Assembly (NCBI GenBank): GCA_016124935.1
Contig: WGMS01000015.1
Span: 31,366 to 95,365, forward strand
Direction: 5' to 3'
Source: a bacterium
GTDB lineage: Bacteria > Cyanobacteriota > Vampirovibrionia > Obscuribacterales > Obscuribacteraceae
Length of the DNA stretch: 64,000 nucleotides
Shown: positions 38,160-47,664 of the stretch, piece after piece
Layout: the number at the start of each line of letters is the position of its first letter
How positions within the stretch are numbered: the first letter of the stretch is position 1
Position numbers and translations under genes: made by a program
Notes under the pieces: generated by a model
Told to the model about the DNA's origin: nothing
What the model saw: the letters and a program-made list of their open reading frames with translations, nothing else
Database searches by the model: none

Positions 38160-40079
38160 TTATCCTTTTACCTGTATCTGCTTCTCTACGAATCTACCAG
38201 ACCAACAATTTCTAGCGAAGTCTTTCACGGATATTTCATAAGAAAATCCCTTTGGGTCAAGAATAATCATATCTCCTGCATCGTTCAATCCTTTTACAAC
38301 CACGGCGTGTCCACTTTTGCCATATGCTCTAATTTCGGCTGCCCAGGGAGTTCCCGCTGAGTTAAGGCGATTAATCTGATTTAGGTCATCCGGATCTGCG
38401 AAACGGAAGCTCCATTCTGGGTCATCTGCCTTGAGTTCCCGGGCAAGCCACTTTAGGTCAACTGTGGAGTCAGGCTTTCTCATCTCCGGATGAAAGTATT
38501 GCATAAGCTCAGCATGCAGCGATTCTTGCTTTAGGCGACCGTTGGTCAACATCTCACCGCAGGCTGAAACGCAAGCATTTTCATGATGCTGAACTACAAC
38601 ATCAGGGCTGAACCGCTTGTTTTTTATTAGGGAGTCAAGCGAAAGATAGGTCTCTTCTCCGAATCCCGGTCTTTTGGAAATGTCTTTGTCTGGAACCTTA
38701 CCTGAGTCATGCTGGTGTGAGAAAAGAATAGTCTCATCTTTGATTTCGTCGGTAATTCTGCCACCTTCACCGGCGGTGGCATAGGCGGGGCGCAGTTCGC
38801 CGTGTCTTGGACCGGGGAATAGTCGATCGAGAAATTCTCCGAATTTCTGACAGAAGGCTTGCTTGTCTTCTGGCTTCAGCTTCTTCAAGGTGTCGGTGAG
38901 ATCTTCCAGTCTCTCCACAATTCTGGCACTCTTGCCAATTTTTGCCATAGCTCCGGGCACCGCGATGTTCGTCAGCAACTCGCTGGCTACTTCCGCTTTC
39001 TCGCCCGGTGGAAGCGACTGCCAGCGTCGATTTATCTCTGCGCCCAATACAGATAAATCGCGCAAGGGCTTTCCATAGTCTCCGGTCACGCCCACTTCTC
39101 CCAGATACTTCTCGGTCACGCCCCACAGCTTGACGCCGGTGACCATGGCGCCCCCTATGGCTTCTCCCGCCTGAGCGCTGGTTTCTAAAGCTCTTGGATT
39201 ATTAGTCATGACGTCCTGGCCAAACTGCCAGATTTTGCCCACGGTTTGACCGAGACCGACGACGTCGTCCACCATGCCCATTACACTTTTGTTGACACCT
39301 TTCTGAGTCCCCAGCCAGATTTCGCTGCCCTGCTTGCCGAGCTCTGCCTGAAACGCTTCGATGCCGGCGCCAATTACTTGTGCTTGCTTATCTAGCGGCA
39401 GTTTACTGATTTTGTCAAATACAGAGATAGGTGTGACTTCAGGCGTCAGCGCTTTGTGCACACCCGCATCTTCGGCTCCGCCGCTGTCGATGGACACACC
39501 GAAAAGAGATGCTGTGACGTCGGATTTTAGCTGGTTTATTGCTCGGTCCCGATCCGGACCAGGCTGCATGTGCTGTTCTATTTGCTGGCGCATGGTCAGC
39601 GCGCTGTCCACCAGTTTGTTTTCTGGGGCAAGGGCTCGCATGGTATCGGTGGTGATGTTCTCCAGCTCGGTGTCGGTTCCTGGAATTACTCCACTGAGAG
39701 TGATGCCGCCGTCGGGGCGGTGCACTTCTTTAAATCCGCCAAGCGGCGTAGGGCGGTCACGATTGAATTCGAGATCTTTCAGATCCCTCAGATCCTTTTC
39801 GGTACCGCCATCAAGGCGCGAGACCTTGCGTTTATTGCCATCGCTATCGAGAGCCTCTATCGTCACGCTCTCGGCACTATCATGGCCTCCGGCGGAGCCG
39901 TCATGCTTGTTGGTCCGCTGGCTTTCAATGGCCGCCATCCCCTTAGCATCTGCCTGGGATTTTTCGGCGACTTTCGGGTCGAGAGCCGACTTCTCTCCGG
40001 CTTTATTCTCGATATTCTTGTCGCCATTGTGCGATGTGTTACTGGCGTCTTTGGCGTGGTTGTGAGGACGGTCCGGCAT
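38160..40079 (-). CDS. Polymorphic-toxin-like protein with C-terminal papain/C39-like peptidase domain
   Basis: 639 aa; acidic N-terminus; VMGMVDDVVGLGQTVGKIWQFGQDVM and AQAGEAIGGAMVTG middle; C-terminal VVVQHHENACVSACGEML...KSGHAVVVKGLNDAGDMIILDPKG (Cys/His/Asp). Confidence 0.8.
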   Translation of the reverse strand: MPDRPHNHAKDASNTSHNGDKNIENKAGEKSALDPKVAEKSQADAKGMAAIESQRTNKHDGSAGGHDSAESVTIEALDSDGNKRKVSRLDGGTEKDLRDLKDLEFNRDRPTPLGGFKEVHRPDGGITLSGVIPGTDTELENITTDTMRALAPENKLVDSALTMRQQIEQHMQPGPDRDRAINQLKSDVTASLFGVSIDSGGAEDAGVHKALTPEVTPISVFDKISKLPLDKQAQVIGAGIEAFQAELGKQGSEIWLGTQKGVNKSVMGMVDDVVGLGQTVGKIWQFGQDVMTNNPRALETSAQAGEAIGGAMVTGVKLWGVTEKYLGEVGVTGDYGKPLRDLSVLGAEINRRWQSLPPGEKAEVASELLTNIAVPGAMAKIGKSARIVERLEDLTDTLKKLKPEDKQAFCQKFGEFLDRLFPGPRHGELRPAYATAGEGGRITDEIKDETILFSHQHDSGKVPDKDISKRPGFGEETYLSLDSLIKNKRFSPDVVVQHHENACVSACGEMLTNGRLKQESLHAELMQYFHPEMRKPDSTVDLKWLARELKADDPEWSFRFADPDDLNQINRLNSAGTPWAAEIRAYGKSGHAVVVKGLNDAGDMIILDPKGFSYEISVKDFARNCWSGRFVEKQIQVKG

Positions 40080-40275
40080 GTATTTTGAATCGTTTTTGCT
40101 GATGCTTAGCTCTATGAATTGTGGACAGGGCTTCCTCTTGTACAGACATTTATACCCATTACAGAAGATGGATGTAATGTGGATTTGTGCAGTCGCCGCA
40201 GAGTTAATACTTCGATGCTTCGCCAGGCATATAATACCCAGGTACAGGCTGGCGAAGGCGCTTACAGGGGAATAG

Positions 40276-41652
40276 ATGATGGTATCCAGGCAGGCGACGG
40301 AAATAGATAGAGAGCGGCTTCAGGCGCTCATTAAGGAAGAGCAAGCTCTGTTCATTGAGCGTCATCCTCGCTCTAAAGAGCTTTTCGAGCGCGCCAAGTC
40401 TCATCTTATTGCCGGTGTTCCCATGAACTGGATGGTTAAGTGGGCGTCTCCTTATCCGGTCTTTGTGGAGAGCGCTAACGGAGCGCGTTTCAAGGATGTG
40501 GACGGTATAGATTATGTCGACCTGTGTCTGGGCGACACCGGCGCCATGACCGGACATTCGCCGGCTGCTTCCACTGCGCGGATCAAAGAACAGCTAGATC
40601 GTGGTATCACCTGCATGCTGCCCACCGAAAACAGTCTTTATGTCGCAGAAGAATTGACCAGGAGATTCGGCTTGCCTTACTGGCAGTTTGCCCTCACCGC
40701 CACCGATGCCAATCGCTTCTCGCTGCGGCTGGCGCGCCGCTTGACCGGACGCCCTTATGTACTTGTTTTCAACTGGTGCTATCATGGCACCGTCGACGAG
40801 TCATTCATAATTTTAGAAGACGGTAAAGCCCGGGCTCGCCATGGCAACTGTGGACCTCAGATAGATCCTGTCCAGACCACAAAGGTGATTGAATTCAACG
40901 ATATAGAGGCGTTGCGAAAGGCGCTTGCCCCGGGGGATGTAGCCTGTGTTCTGGCAGAGCCTGTGATGACCAATATCGGCATCGTGCATCCGGCACCCGG
41001 CTATTTGGACGCATTGAGGGAGATCACCAAAGAGACCGGCACTCTTCTGATACTGGACGAGACCCACACTATTTGCACCGGTCCTGGTGGCTATACAGGT
41101 AAGTATGGACTGAAGCCGGATATGCTCACCATAGGTAAGCCTATTGGCAGCGGCATCCCCGGTGCTGCCTATGGTGTCACCGAGGAGCTGGCGAGAAAAA
41201 TTCAAGAACAATCCAGTGTAGAGGTCTGCGATACATCAGGTATAGGCGGCACCCTTGCCGGCAACGCTCTTTCAATCGCTGCCATGCGTGCCACTTTAGA
41301 AGAAGTTCTAACAGAAGAAGCCTATGAAAAGACCATTCCACTGTGCGACCGTTTTGTGGAAGGGGTTGAGCAGGTTATCGAAGAGTACAGGCTGCCCTGG
41401 ACGGTGCGTCAACTAGGCTGTCGGGCAGAGTACTGGTTCTCGGAGCAGTCTCCGGTGAATGGTGGCGAAGCTGCCGCCGCCGGGGATTTCGAGCTGGATC
41501 AATACATGCATCTGGCTGCCCTCAATCGTGGTGTCTTGATGACACCATTCCATAATATGGCGCTGGTATCACCTGCCACCACAGCCGAAGACATAGACCG
41601 ACATACTGAAGCGTTTAGAGAGTCGGTGCAGAGGCTCGTTTCTCTGAATTGA
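40276..41652 (+). CDS. Class III PLP-dependent aminotransferase (glutamate-1-semialdehyde aminomutase-like)
   Basis: 458 aa; NWMVKWASPYPVFVESANGARFKDVDGIDYVDLCLGDTGAMTGHSP, LLILDETHTICTGPGG, DMLTIGKPIGSGIPGAAYG. Confidence 0.92.
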   Translation: MMVSRQATEIDRERLQALIKEEQALFIERHPRSKELFERAKSHLIAGVPMNWMVKWASPYPVFVESANGARFKDVDGIDYVDLCLGDTGAMTGHSPAASTARIKEQLDRGITCMLPTENSLYVAEELTRRFGLPYWQFALTATDANRFSLRLARRLTGRPYVLVFNWCYHGTVDESFIILEDGKARARHGNCGPQIDPVQTTKVIEFNDIEALRKALAPGDVACVLAEPVMTNIGIVHPAPGYLDALREITKETGTLLILDETHTICTGPGGYTGKYGLKPDMLTIGKPIGSGIPGAAYGVTEELARKIQEQSSVEVCDTSGIGGTLAGNALSIAAMRATLEEVLTEEAYEKTIPLCDRFVEGVEQVIEEYRLPWTVRQLGCRAEYWFSEQSPVNGGEAAAAGDFELDQYMHLAALNRGVLMTPFHNMALVSPATTAEDIDRHTEAFRESVQRLVSLN

Positions 41653-41693
41653 TAGTCCGTTGGATTTCTATGACTTGCCGAATTTTTCTGCGT

Positions 41694-42923
41694 TCAGTCA
41701 TGCAGAATTGAGGTCAAGGTTCTGGAAACCAGGTTTCTCGCAGGCAAATCTTTTACGATTTCCGCAATCTCTTCTATCGTTTCCTCGTATTTGTCAATAC
41801 TTTCTGCCGACGACACAGCAGTGGAATATGCTGACAAAATATCGAGGTTGCTTATCTCGTATCCATACCCCATAGAGATCCAGCGCAGAGACGCCAGCGC
41901 TATTGGCAAGGCGAATTCAGGGTTGGACTTAGAGAACTTCTTTGCTGTTCGGAGCAAAGTTAGCGGATCACAAGAAGATTTTGTTTGGGCCAGCTCCAGT
42001 GCGATATCGAGTCTTTCAGCCTCTCTGGCCGAGGTAAACCATTTGCCTTCTTCTCCCGGTGTGCTATTTATCAAATCCTGCAAAATTACATTTTTGTCGA
42101 TGCCGGGATATTTCTTGGCGATTGCTTTGTAAGTTGCCAGGTAAGTCTGTCGGTAATTCGCTTTCAGACCAAAGAGGCGGTAGGCTTCTTCTTCTCTGCC
42201 GGCGGATATCAAGATCTCTTCGCATAGAGCAGGCAGGCTTTCTCGATTAACTAGATTGTAAGGATCGGAGATTTGCTGGGCGTATGTCAGTGATTCATCT
42301 ACTTTTCCCATTGCCGCCAGGGCTTTTACGCCCCAGGTTTTGTAGAGCTCTACACGACGAGAATTGGAATCGAGAAGATCTAAGATGGTGCTGTATTTGC
42401 CGCAAGCATAGAGAGAGCTCAGGCAGGCATTGCAGCCCTTGAAATAGAAACCAGATCCGGTGCTGTCATTGAATGCAGTCCGAGTTCCATCGATCAGTTC
42501 GGAAGCCCACTGCGCTGCCACCAATTGAGAGCCGCAGAATTCTCCCCATAGTTCTCCCAGGCTATCTAGATAGCCCATATTGTCTTCGAGATAGGTCTGC
42601 CAGAGCCGGTCGAGCCATTGCCGACGTTTTTCGACATCCGCTTCAGAATTGGCTATTATTGGTGCCAGCTCTTTAATCGCGCCAAATACTGCGCTTCCCA
42701 TACCGCCCGATGACCCGTCCACTTGTTGGATAGCCGGGACGAGGCGTTCTAAGAAAAGCACGGCACCTTCTGCGGCCAGGGCAGAATTGCTTTTAGCAAC
42801 TTTTTTGATCTCTTTGACGGCTTCTTTTACCCGTTTGATCGCCGGCTGTGATCTCCATCCAAACGCGTTCTTGCGGAAACGAGTTCGAAATTCCCATTGA
42901 TGTTTCTCTGTTTTCACGGTCAT
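41694..42923 (-). CDS. Conserved hypothetical protein
   Basis: 409 aa; HQWEFRTRFRKNAFGWRSQPAIKRVKEAVKEIKKVAKSNSALAAEGAVLFLERLVPA start seen in a widespread uncharacterised family. Confidence 0.7.
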   Translation of the reverse strand: MTVKTEKHQWEFRTRFRKNAFGWRSQPAIKRVKEAVKEIKKVAKSNSALAAEGAVLFLERLVPAIQQVDGSSGGMGSAVFGAIKELAPIIANSEADVEKRRQWLDRLWQTYLEDNMGYLDSLGELWGEFCGSQLVAAQWASELIDGTRTAFNDSTGSGFYFKGCNACLSSLYACGKYSTILDLLDSNSRRVELYKTWGVKALAAMGKVDESLTYAQQISDPYNLVNRESLPALCEEILISAGREEEAYRLFGLKANYRQTYLATYKAIAKKYPGIDKNVILQDLINSTPGEEGKWFTSAREAERLDIALELAQTKSSCDPLTLLRTAKKFSKSNPEFALPIALASLRWISMGYGYEISNLDILSAYSTAVSSAESIDKYEETIEEIAEIVKDLPARNLVSRTLTSILHD

Positions 42924-43025
42924 AAAAATTGCTGTTTATCAGTGGAGCTTTTGGAAGTGGTATTTTACCATTGTCTATCCGCAGGTTCAGTTATTGAGCC
43001 AGTACATCATTGATTTGCGATGTTT

Positions 43026-44021
43026 TCAGTCGACTCTCTGCCAGTAGAAATTTCTCTTTCTCGATAAGACATTCTGTCTCGTGTTCGTGCTGTTATACGC
43101 GTTTTTCAGAATCGAGCTTCCTCCGCCTCCGTGAAAGGTGATCAGAGACGGTTGAAAGAACGAACCTACATATCGGGGTTTTTGAGGGTGCTTCGAGTCG
43201 AGGGTCGGATCGAATGGGACCCATCCTGCGCCGGGGAAATAAACCTCGCACCAGCGGTGACCCTGGCTGTCTGTGTATGGTGCGGAGCGTCTCAGTCGCG
43301 AGCCTGCCGCGAATCTAGTCGGCATGCCGGTGGCCCGGCAGAGCGCGCTGAAGACGTAGCTGTACTCCGAGCAACTGCCGGTGCCCCTGGCAAGTACCTG
43401 AGGGGCGCTGTCCCATCGTCCCTCCTCTTTGTATTTTAAATTGCTCGCCACATAATGATGAATCGCACGGACTCGGTCATCTTGCCTGGGATATTTGATA
43501 ATGAAATGGCGGGCAAGATTTTTGATTAGGCTGTTCTCCAGGTCGTATATACGGGTGATGTTCCCGGCATAAGCTTTTTTAATTTCTTCGGGTATGGCTT
43601 CGCCCCGGCTACTTTGAATTTTGGAAAAGACTTCGGCTGGTGGTGGCAGGGCGCCGAACGAGACTTCGCTCTCATAGCCGAATTCCAGAGTCTGTCCTGG
43701 ATTTACCCGGTCTACCTGGAACGTGAGGATTTTCTGTCCATACTGATCTTGCTCGACTTTCACTGGTGCTTGGCTGTTGGTTTGCGGATTCAATTTGCGG
43801 ATTCTCTGGGTTGGTCCGTCTCCCGGGGCTGCTATCGCCACCTTCACCTTGTCCACTGCAGCGGCACCGGAATTGGTTATGGAATGCACAAAGCGAATTT
43901 TGTACCAGGTCCGGTCTTGATTCTTGCGAGCACCCGAATTCTCTTTGGAAGTCGGTGATGAGGCTTCTGTCGGGCAGGATAATGTCATTAGAAGGAAAAA
44001 TCCTGCCAGTATCTGGTTCAA
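43026..44021 (-). CDS. Secreted transglutaminase-like protein
   Basis: 331 aa; N-terminal MNQILAGFFLLMTLSCPTEA; TGSCSEYSYVFSALCRATGMPTRFAAGSRL...GHRWCEVYFPGAGWVPFDPTLD (Cys-His-Asp). Confidence 0.88.
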   Translation of the reverse strand: MNQILAGFFLLMTLSCPTEASSPTSKENSGARKNQDRTWYKIRFVHSITNSGAAAVDKVKVAIAAPGDGPTQRIRKLNPQTNSQAPVKVEQDQYGQKILTFQVDRVNPGQTLEFGYESEVSFGALPPPAEVFSKIQSSRGEAIPEEIKKAYAGNITRIYDLENSLIKNLARHFIIKYPRQDDRVRAIHHYVASNLKYKEEGRWDSAPQVLARGTGSCSEYSYVFSALCRATGMPTRFAAGSRLRRSAPYTDSQGHRWCEVYFPGAGWVPFDPTLDSKHPQKPRYVGSFFQPSLITFHGGGGSSILKNAYNSTNTRQNVLSRKRNFYWQRVD

Positions 44022-44430
44022 GGATCTTGGGTGCGATGATAATAGGTTGATAATCTTATACTCCTGGCCGACTATAAAGTTCTGACAATAGGAATAGATT
44101 ATAGCCTTTGTGGAGATTGGAGCGTAAGGGGGATGGAATGGAGAGTTGCAGATTCGAAAGTAGTACGGGCATCCCTCATCCCTCTATGTATAATAGGGAT
44201 AATCAAGTCGTTCTCGGGCGTTCCGGTATAAAGATCTATGTCAAGGACTCAGCACCAGGTGTCTATGCCTGAGATCGGCAGGCGCTTCCAAAGCGTTGAT
44301 AGAACCAGGTCATCGGTTCGAGGCAGCAACTTTGATGTCACTACCAATGGTGCTAATTCAAAGTGGATGAGTTTTGCTCCAGGGGCTGGCGGAATTTGCG
44401 AATTTAATTTCTTGAGCCGCAGTTTTTAGG

Positions 44431-45507
44431 GTGGGTACCAAGCTGATTTCGTTTGCACTCCTAAAATCGGAAGAGAGAACGTCTTTTAACTTTATGCGAA
44501 TACTCTACTACTTTTATCTACTGGCATTTGCGATTTCGACCTGGATCATTCTTGATTTTGCTTTCTTTCAGGATGGCTTTATCCTCCCTGCCTTAGAGCG
44601 GCAGAGGTCTTCTTTCAATCGCGGTAGAAATGGCATCTGGTTGAGGTACCGATGGTATTTCGGAGAACATTGCGAGGCAGAGCGTGAGCGTTTGCTCAAG
44701 CGTCTTGCCGAGGGTCAAATGCGCTTTGCCTACTTTCATGTCCGTTCTACTGACAGCCAGGGCAAGCTCATTTATCGTTTTCCTGAAAACGCGAGGCTAT
44801 TGAATGAGGCGATCGATTGCAGTCTTCCCGGGCTAAAGAGTATTGCCTGGGTTTATGTGCCGAGCAAATACGAGATTTCAGGGGGCGGTGACGGAGATGG
44901 GGGCCGGAAGAAATCTGGTGTCGACCTCAGCGACCGGGCGGTGCGTAAAAATCTGGTCGAACAGGCCGTCTGGTTGGTTGACCATTGCGGCTTCGATGGA
45001 GTGCAATGGGACTATGAGTTTTTCCCCGATGGAGAGCCGGACTTCCCAGCCCTTTTGCAGGAGACGAGAGCGGCTCTGGGTAAAGAGGCTTATATATCGG
45101 TGGCTTCTCCTATGTGGTATCCAGGTACTCTGTGGGGCTGGAGTGCAGACTACTTCAGTGTCATAGCAAAGCACTGCGATCAGATAGCGGTGATGGGTTA
45201 TGACTCTTTCTTCTATTTCCCCCGGGCTTACGCATGGTTGATGGAGATGCAGGTGGTCGAAGTTTGCCGGGCGGCTTCTTTGTCCGGTTCCGATTGCAAA
45301 GTGATGATAGGCATTCCTGTCTATGATGGTGGTACCGCCGGGCATATCACCCACACAGAGAACATTGTCACCGCATTATATGGAGTGAGAAAGGGGCTGG
45401 GCAGGGCCGACGCAAGTACCGGCGTCTTTCAGGGGGTTTCGCCTTTTGCTGAGTACACCGTGGATGAAGAGGAGTGGGAACAATATCGTAAGTGGTGGCT
45501 GGAATAG
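44431..45507 (+). CDS. GH18-like glycoside hydrolase-fold protein, membrane anchored
   Basis: 358 aa; TM near N-terminus; CGFDGVQWDYEFFPDGEPDFPALLQETRAAL...DQIAVMGYDSFF. Start may be 44494. Confidence 0.7.
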   Translation: MGTKLISFALLKSEERTSFNFMRILYYFYLLAFAISTWIILDFAFFQDGFILPALERQRSSFNRGRNGIWLRYRWYFGEHCEAERERLLKRLAEGQMRFAYFHVRSTDSQGKLIYRFPENARLLNEAIDCSLPGLKSIAWVYVPSKYEISGGGDGDGGRKKSGVDLSDRAVRKNLVEQAVWLVDHCGFDGVQWDYEFFPDGEPDFPALLQETRAALGKEAYISVASPMWYPGTLWGWSADYFSVIAKHCDQIAVMGYDSFFYFPRAYAWLMEMQVVEVCRAASLSGSDCKVMIGIPVYDGGTAGHITHTENIVTALYGVRKGLGRADASTGVFQGVSPFAEYTVDEEEWEQYRKWWLE

Positions 45508-45523
45508 ATCTTTCTCTTGGCTG

Positions 45524-45982
45524 CTAGTTGTTGAAAGGGTCGTACCCATTATTGTTGGTTTCCCAGCCATTGAGGGCGGCGAACGCCGTGAGCAGGAAGG
45601 GAGCAGTGCTGCACAACAGTAGAATAATCACCGACAGGGACCAGCCTTTTTCCACCACGGCCTCGGCTGGATTTTTGGGATTATAAAAGATGGTGATGCC
45701 GCGCCCGATTTCTGGGTCTATTCCATCAATCTTTGTTTTGCTGGCTCCCGGACGAAAGTTGGTTTCCAGACCGACTTTATGTGCAAGCAGATCCACCGCG
45801 GTCTGGTTCGAAGTGGTGTAGGTTCCTTTGCCGACTTTGAATATTATGAGGCGATGGTCGGCTTCATTTTCGCGAATCACTCCGTTAGCAGGTATCCAAT
45901 TCTCTGTGTCGCTGACCAGCTTGGCCAGAACTACGGAGCTGGCGATACAGATGACGGCGACGATGGTTAGAAGGAATGGCAT
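45524..45982 (-). CDS. DUF3592-like membrane protein
   Basis: From ATG 45982: MPFLLTIVAVICIASSVVLAKLVSDTENWIPANGVI...GRGITIFYNPKNPAEAVVEKGWSLSVIILLLCSTAPFLL. Confidence 0.65.
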   Translation of the reverse strand: MPFLLTIVAVICIASSVVLAKLVSDTENWIPANGVIRENEADHRLIIFKVGKGTYTTSNQTAVDLLAHKVGLETNFRPGASKTKIDGIDPEIGRGITIFYNPKNPAEAVVEKGWSLSVIILLLCSTAPFLLTAFAALNGWETNNNGYDPFNN

Positions 45983-46249
45983 GAAGTTCACTTGGAAGTT
46001 GTCAGTTCTTTTAGTGTAAGACTGCCGGAGGGAACGGTCAACTTGAAAAGTATTACAAAGGAATATATAGGACCTGAGTTCTCTCCCTTTTTCGAGTCTT
46101 TCTGAAGCGACAAGGGGGTCTTGACGCTTTGTTTTACTGAGACCTATGCGGGGCTTGTGTTTGTTTTCGGCTCTGGTACATTCGAAAAGAAGCTGTTTCT
46201 TTTGAACCCGGCGAGTCTGTTCAGGCTCCCGGAAGCGAGGCGATCTCAA

Positions 46250-46764
46250 ATGCAGGAAGTCTTGCCGAGTACTTTGAATATGCTACAGCGGATCTTCGAT
46301 GAGGAGACCATTCGGCTTGCGCTTGCTCTGGCAAGAGAAGAAGTCGATCTGAAGATCGAGTATTTTGTCGAGAGCGGAGATCTGCTATATGGACAGCTCA
46401 TCAGCAATAGTCTTATTGTGGCATCCACCTGTATTCACTTTAAAAGTCTACCTTCGGTTATTTGTTGTATCGAGTGTTCTTGTACTAAAGGCGGAGCTTG
46501 CCAACATAGCGCTCTGGCTCTGGGTAGTATCCTGCTGTGGAGTCCCAGGCGACAGACCGCGCCTATCGAATTGGTCAAGAGAAGCCGGTGTTTGTTTACA
46601 AGCTGGTGGCATACGGGACCATAGAGCAGAAATTGATGGTTTTGCAAGCAAAGAAACGAGAGCTTGCTCAAGGGATCTATGACGATCGGGGCAACGCCGA
46701 CACGCACTTCTCTGAAGGGGATCTGGAGCATCTTCTTGCGCCTATCGGAAGAGAAGATGACTAG
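46250..46764 (+). pseudogene. SWI2/SNF2-family helicase remnant (SWIM N-terminus fused to C-terminal helicase tail)
   Basis: Frame 1: IECSCTKGGACQHSALALGSILL (SWIM CxC-n-CxH); then in another frame VESQATDRAYRIGQEKPVFVYKLVAYGTIEQKLMVLQAKKRELAQGIYD (SNF2 motif VI region). The ATPase core is missing. Confidence 0.8.
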
Positions 46765-46855
46765 AAGAAGAGAAGGAGAGATGTTACATCCAATGGTCTT
46801 TCTATTTCGAGCGTAAGTATGGGGAGTTTTGATTCGAGATTTTAGATTAATTCTG

Positions 46856-46902
46856 TTCCCGAAATGGGAAATTTTCTTGTCGATAAGTTCCCAATGTGGG
46901 AA
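46856..46902. promoter_or_regulatory. Pair of operator palindromes upstream of higBA
   Basis: TTCCC-GAAAT-GGGAA (46856-46870) and TTCCC-AATGT-GGGAA (46888-46902), 32 bp centre to centre. Confidence 0.75.
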
Positions 46903-46925
46903 AATGCAATATTGAGGAGTGTGTA

Positions 46926-47213
46926 ATGCAGGTCATTCACTGGGGAAGAGCCCGCCAATTCTATAAGAAGCATAGGCTGGCTGAGGCGCCTCTCAAGCAA
47001 TGGAGAACGGTTGTTCTAGCAGCCGATTGGAAAACTTTCCCAGATGTTCGAGAGACCTTCAATACGGCTGATTGGGTTGATGGCAAGATCGTCTTCGATA
47101 TCAAAGGAAATGATTATAGATTAGTTGCCATAGCGAATTTCAAAAACGGGAAACTATATATTCGCCACGTGATGACGCATCAAGAATACGACGAAAGCAG
47201 CTGGAAGAACTAG
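46926..47213 (+). CDS. higB: HigB-family mRNA interferase toxin
   Basis: MQVIHWGRARQFYKKHRLAEAPLKQWRTVVLAADWKTFPDVRETFNTADWVDGKIVFDIKGNDYRLVAIANFKNGKLYIRHVMTHQEYDESSW; RBS GAGGAG upstream of ATG 46926. Confidence 0.92.
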   Translation: MQVIHWGRARQFYKKHRLAEAPLKQWRTVVLAADWKTFPDVRETFNTADWVDGKIVFDIKGNDYRLVAIANFKNGKLYIRHVMTHQEYDESSWKN

Positions 47214-47224
47214 GAGGCAGAGCA

Positions 47225-47635
47225 GTGTCGACAGCCATAAGTGATGACAATAAAGCATACAAAAAGCTGATCAATCGTTTTCCGCTTCGCCCCATACGTG
47301 ATGATGAACAGAATGAGCAAGCAGCAAAAATTTGCGACCAGCTTCTTGACCGAATCGATTCATTGAGTCCCTCTGAGAGCGACTATCTAGAAGTATTGAG
47401 CGATCTAGTCGCCAAGTATGAATCTAAATGGGATTCTGAATGCGCTTCCTTGACTCCACGCGAACTTATTCGCTACCTCATGGACCAGAACGATCTTGCT
47501 CAGAAAGATCTGGTGCCAGAATTTGGTTCGCCCAGTCGTGTATCAGAGTTTTTGAAGGGCGAAAGGGATCTCAGTCTGGAACAGGCAAAGCGAATTGCTG
47601 CGCGCTTTCGGTTGAATATAGCTGCCCTGATTTAG
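47225..47635 (+). CDS. higA: HigA-family HTH antitoxin
   Basis: ESDYLEVLSDLVAKYESKW...LTPRELIRYLMDQNDLAQKDLVPEFGSPSRVSEFLKGERDLSLEQAKRIAARFRL. Confidence 0.92.
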   Translation: MSTAISDDNKAYKKLINRFPLRPIRDDEQNEQAAKICDQLLDRIDSLSPSESDYLEVLSDLVAKYESKWDSECASLTPRELIRYLMDQNDLAQKDLVPEFGSPSRVSEFLKGERDLSLEQAKRIAARFRLNIAALI

Positions 47636-47664
47636 ATAGAACATACTCGTAGCAGCGCGTTTCT

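Noticed and set aside
46121-46624. 167-aa ORF as an intact gene
   Set aside because: Its C-terminal part is out-of-frame translation of the SNF2 tail; it is part of a pseudogene
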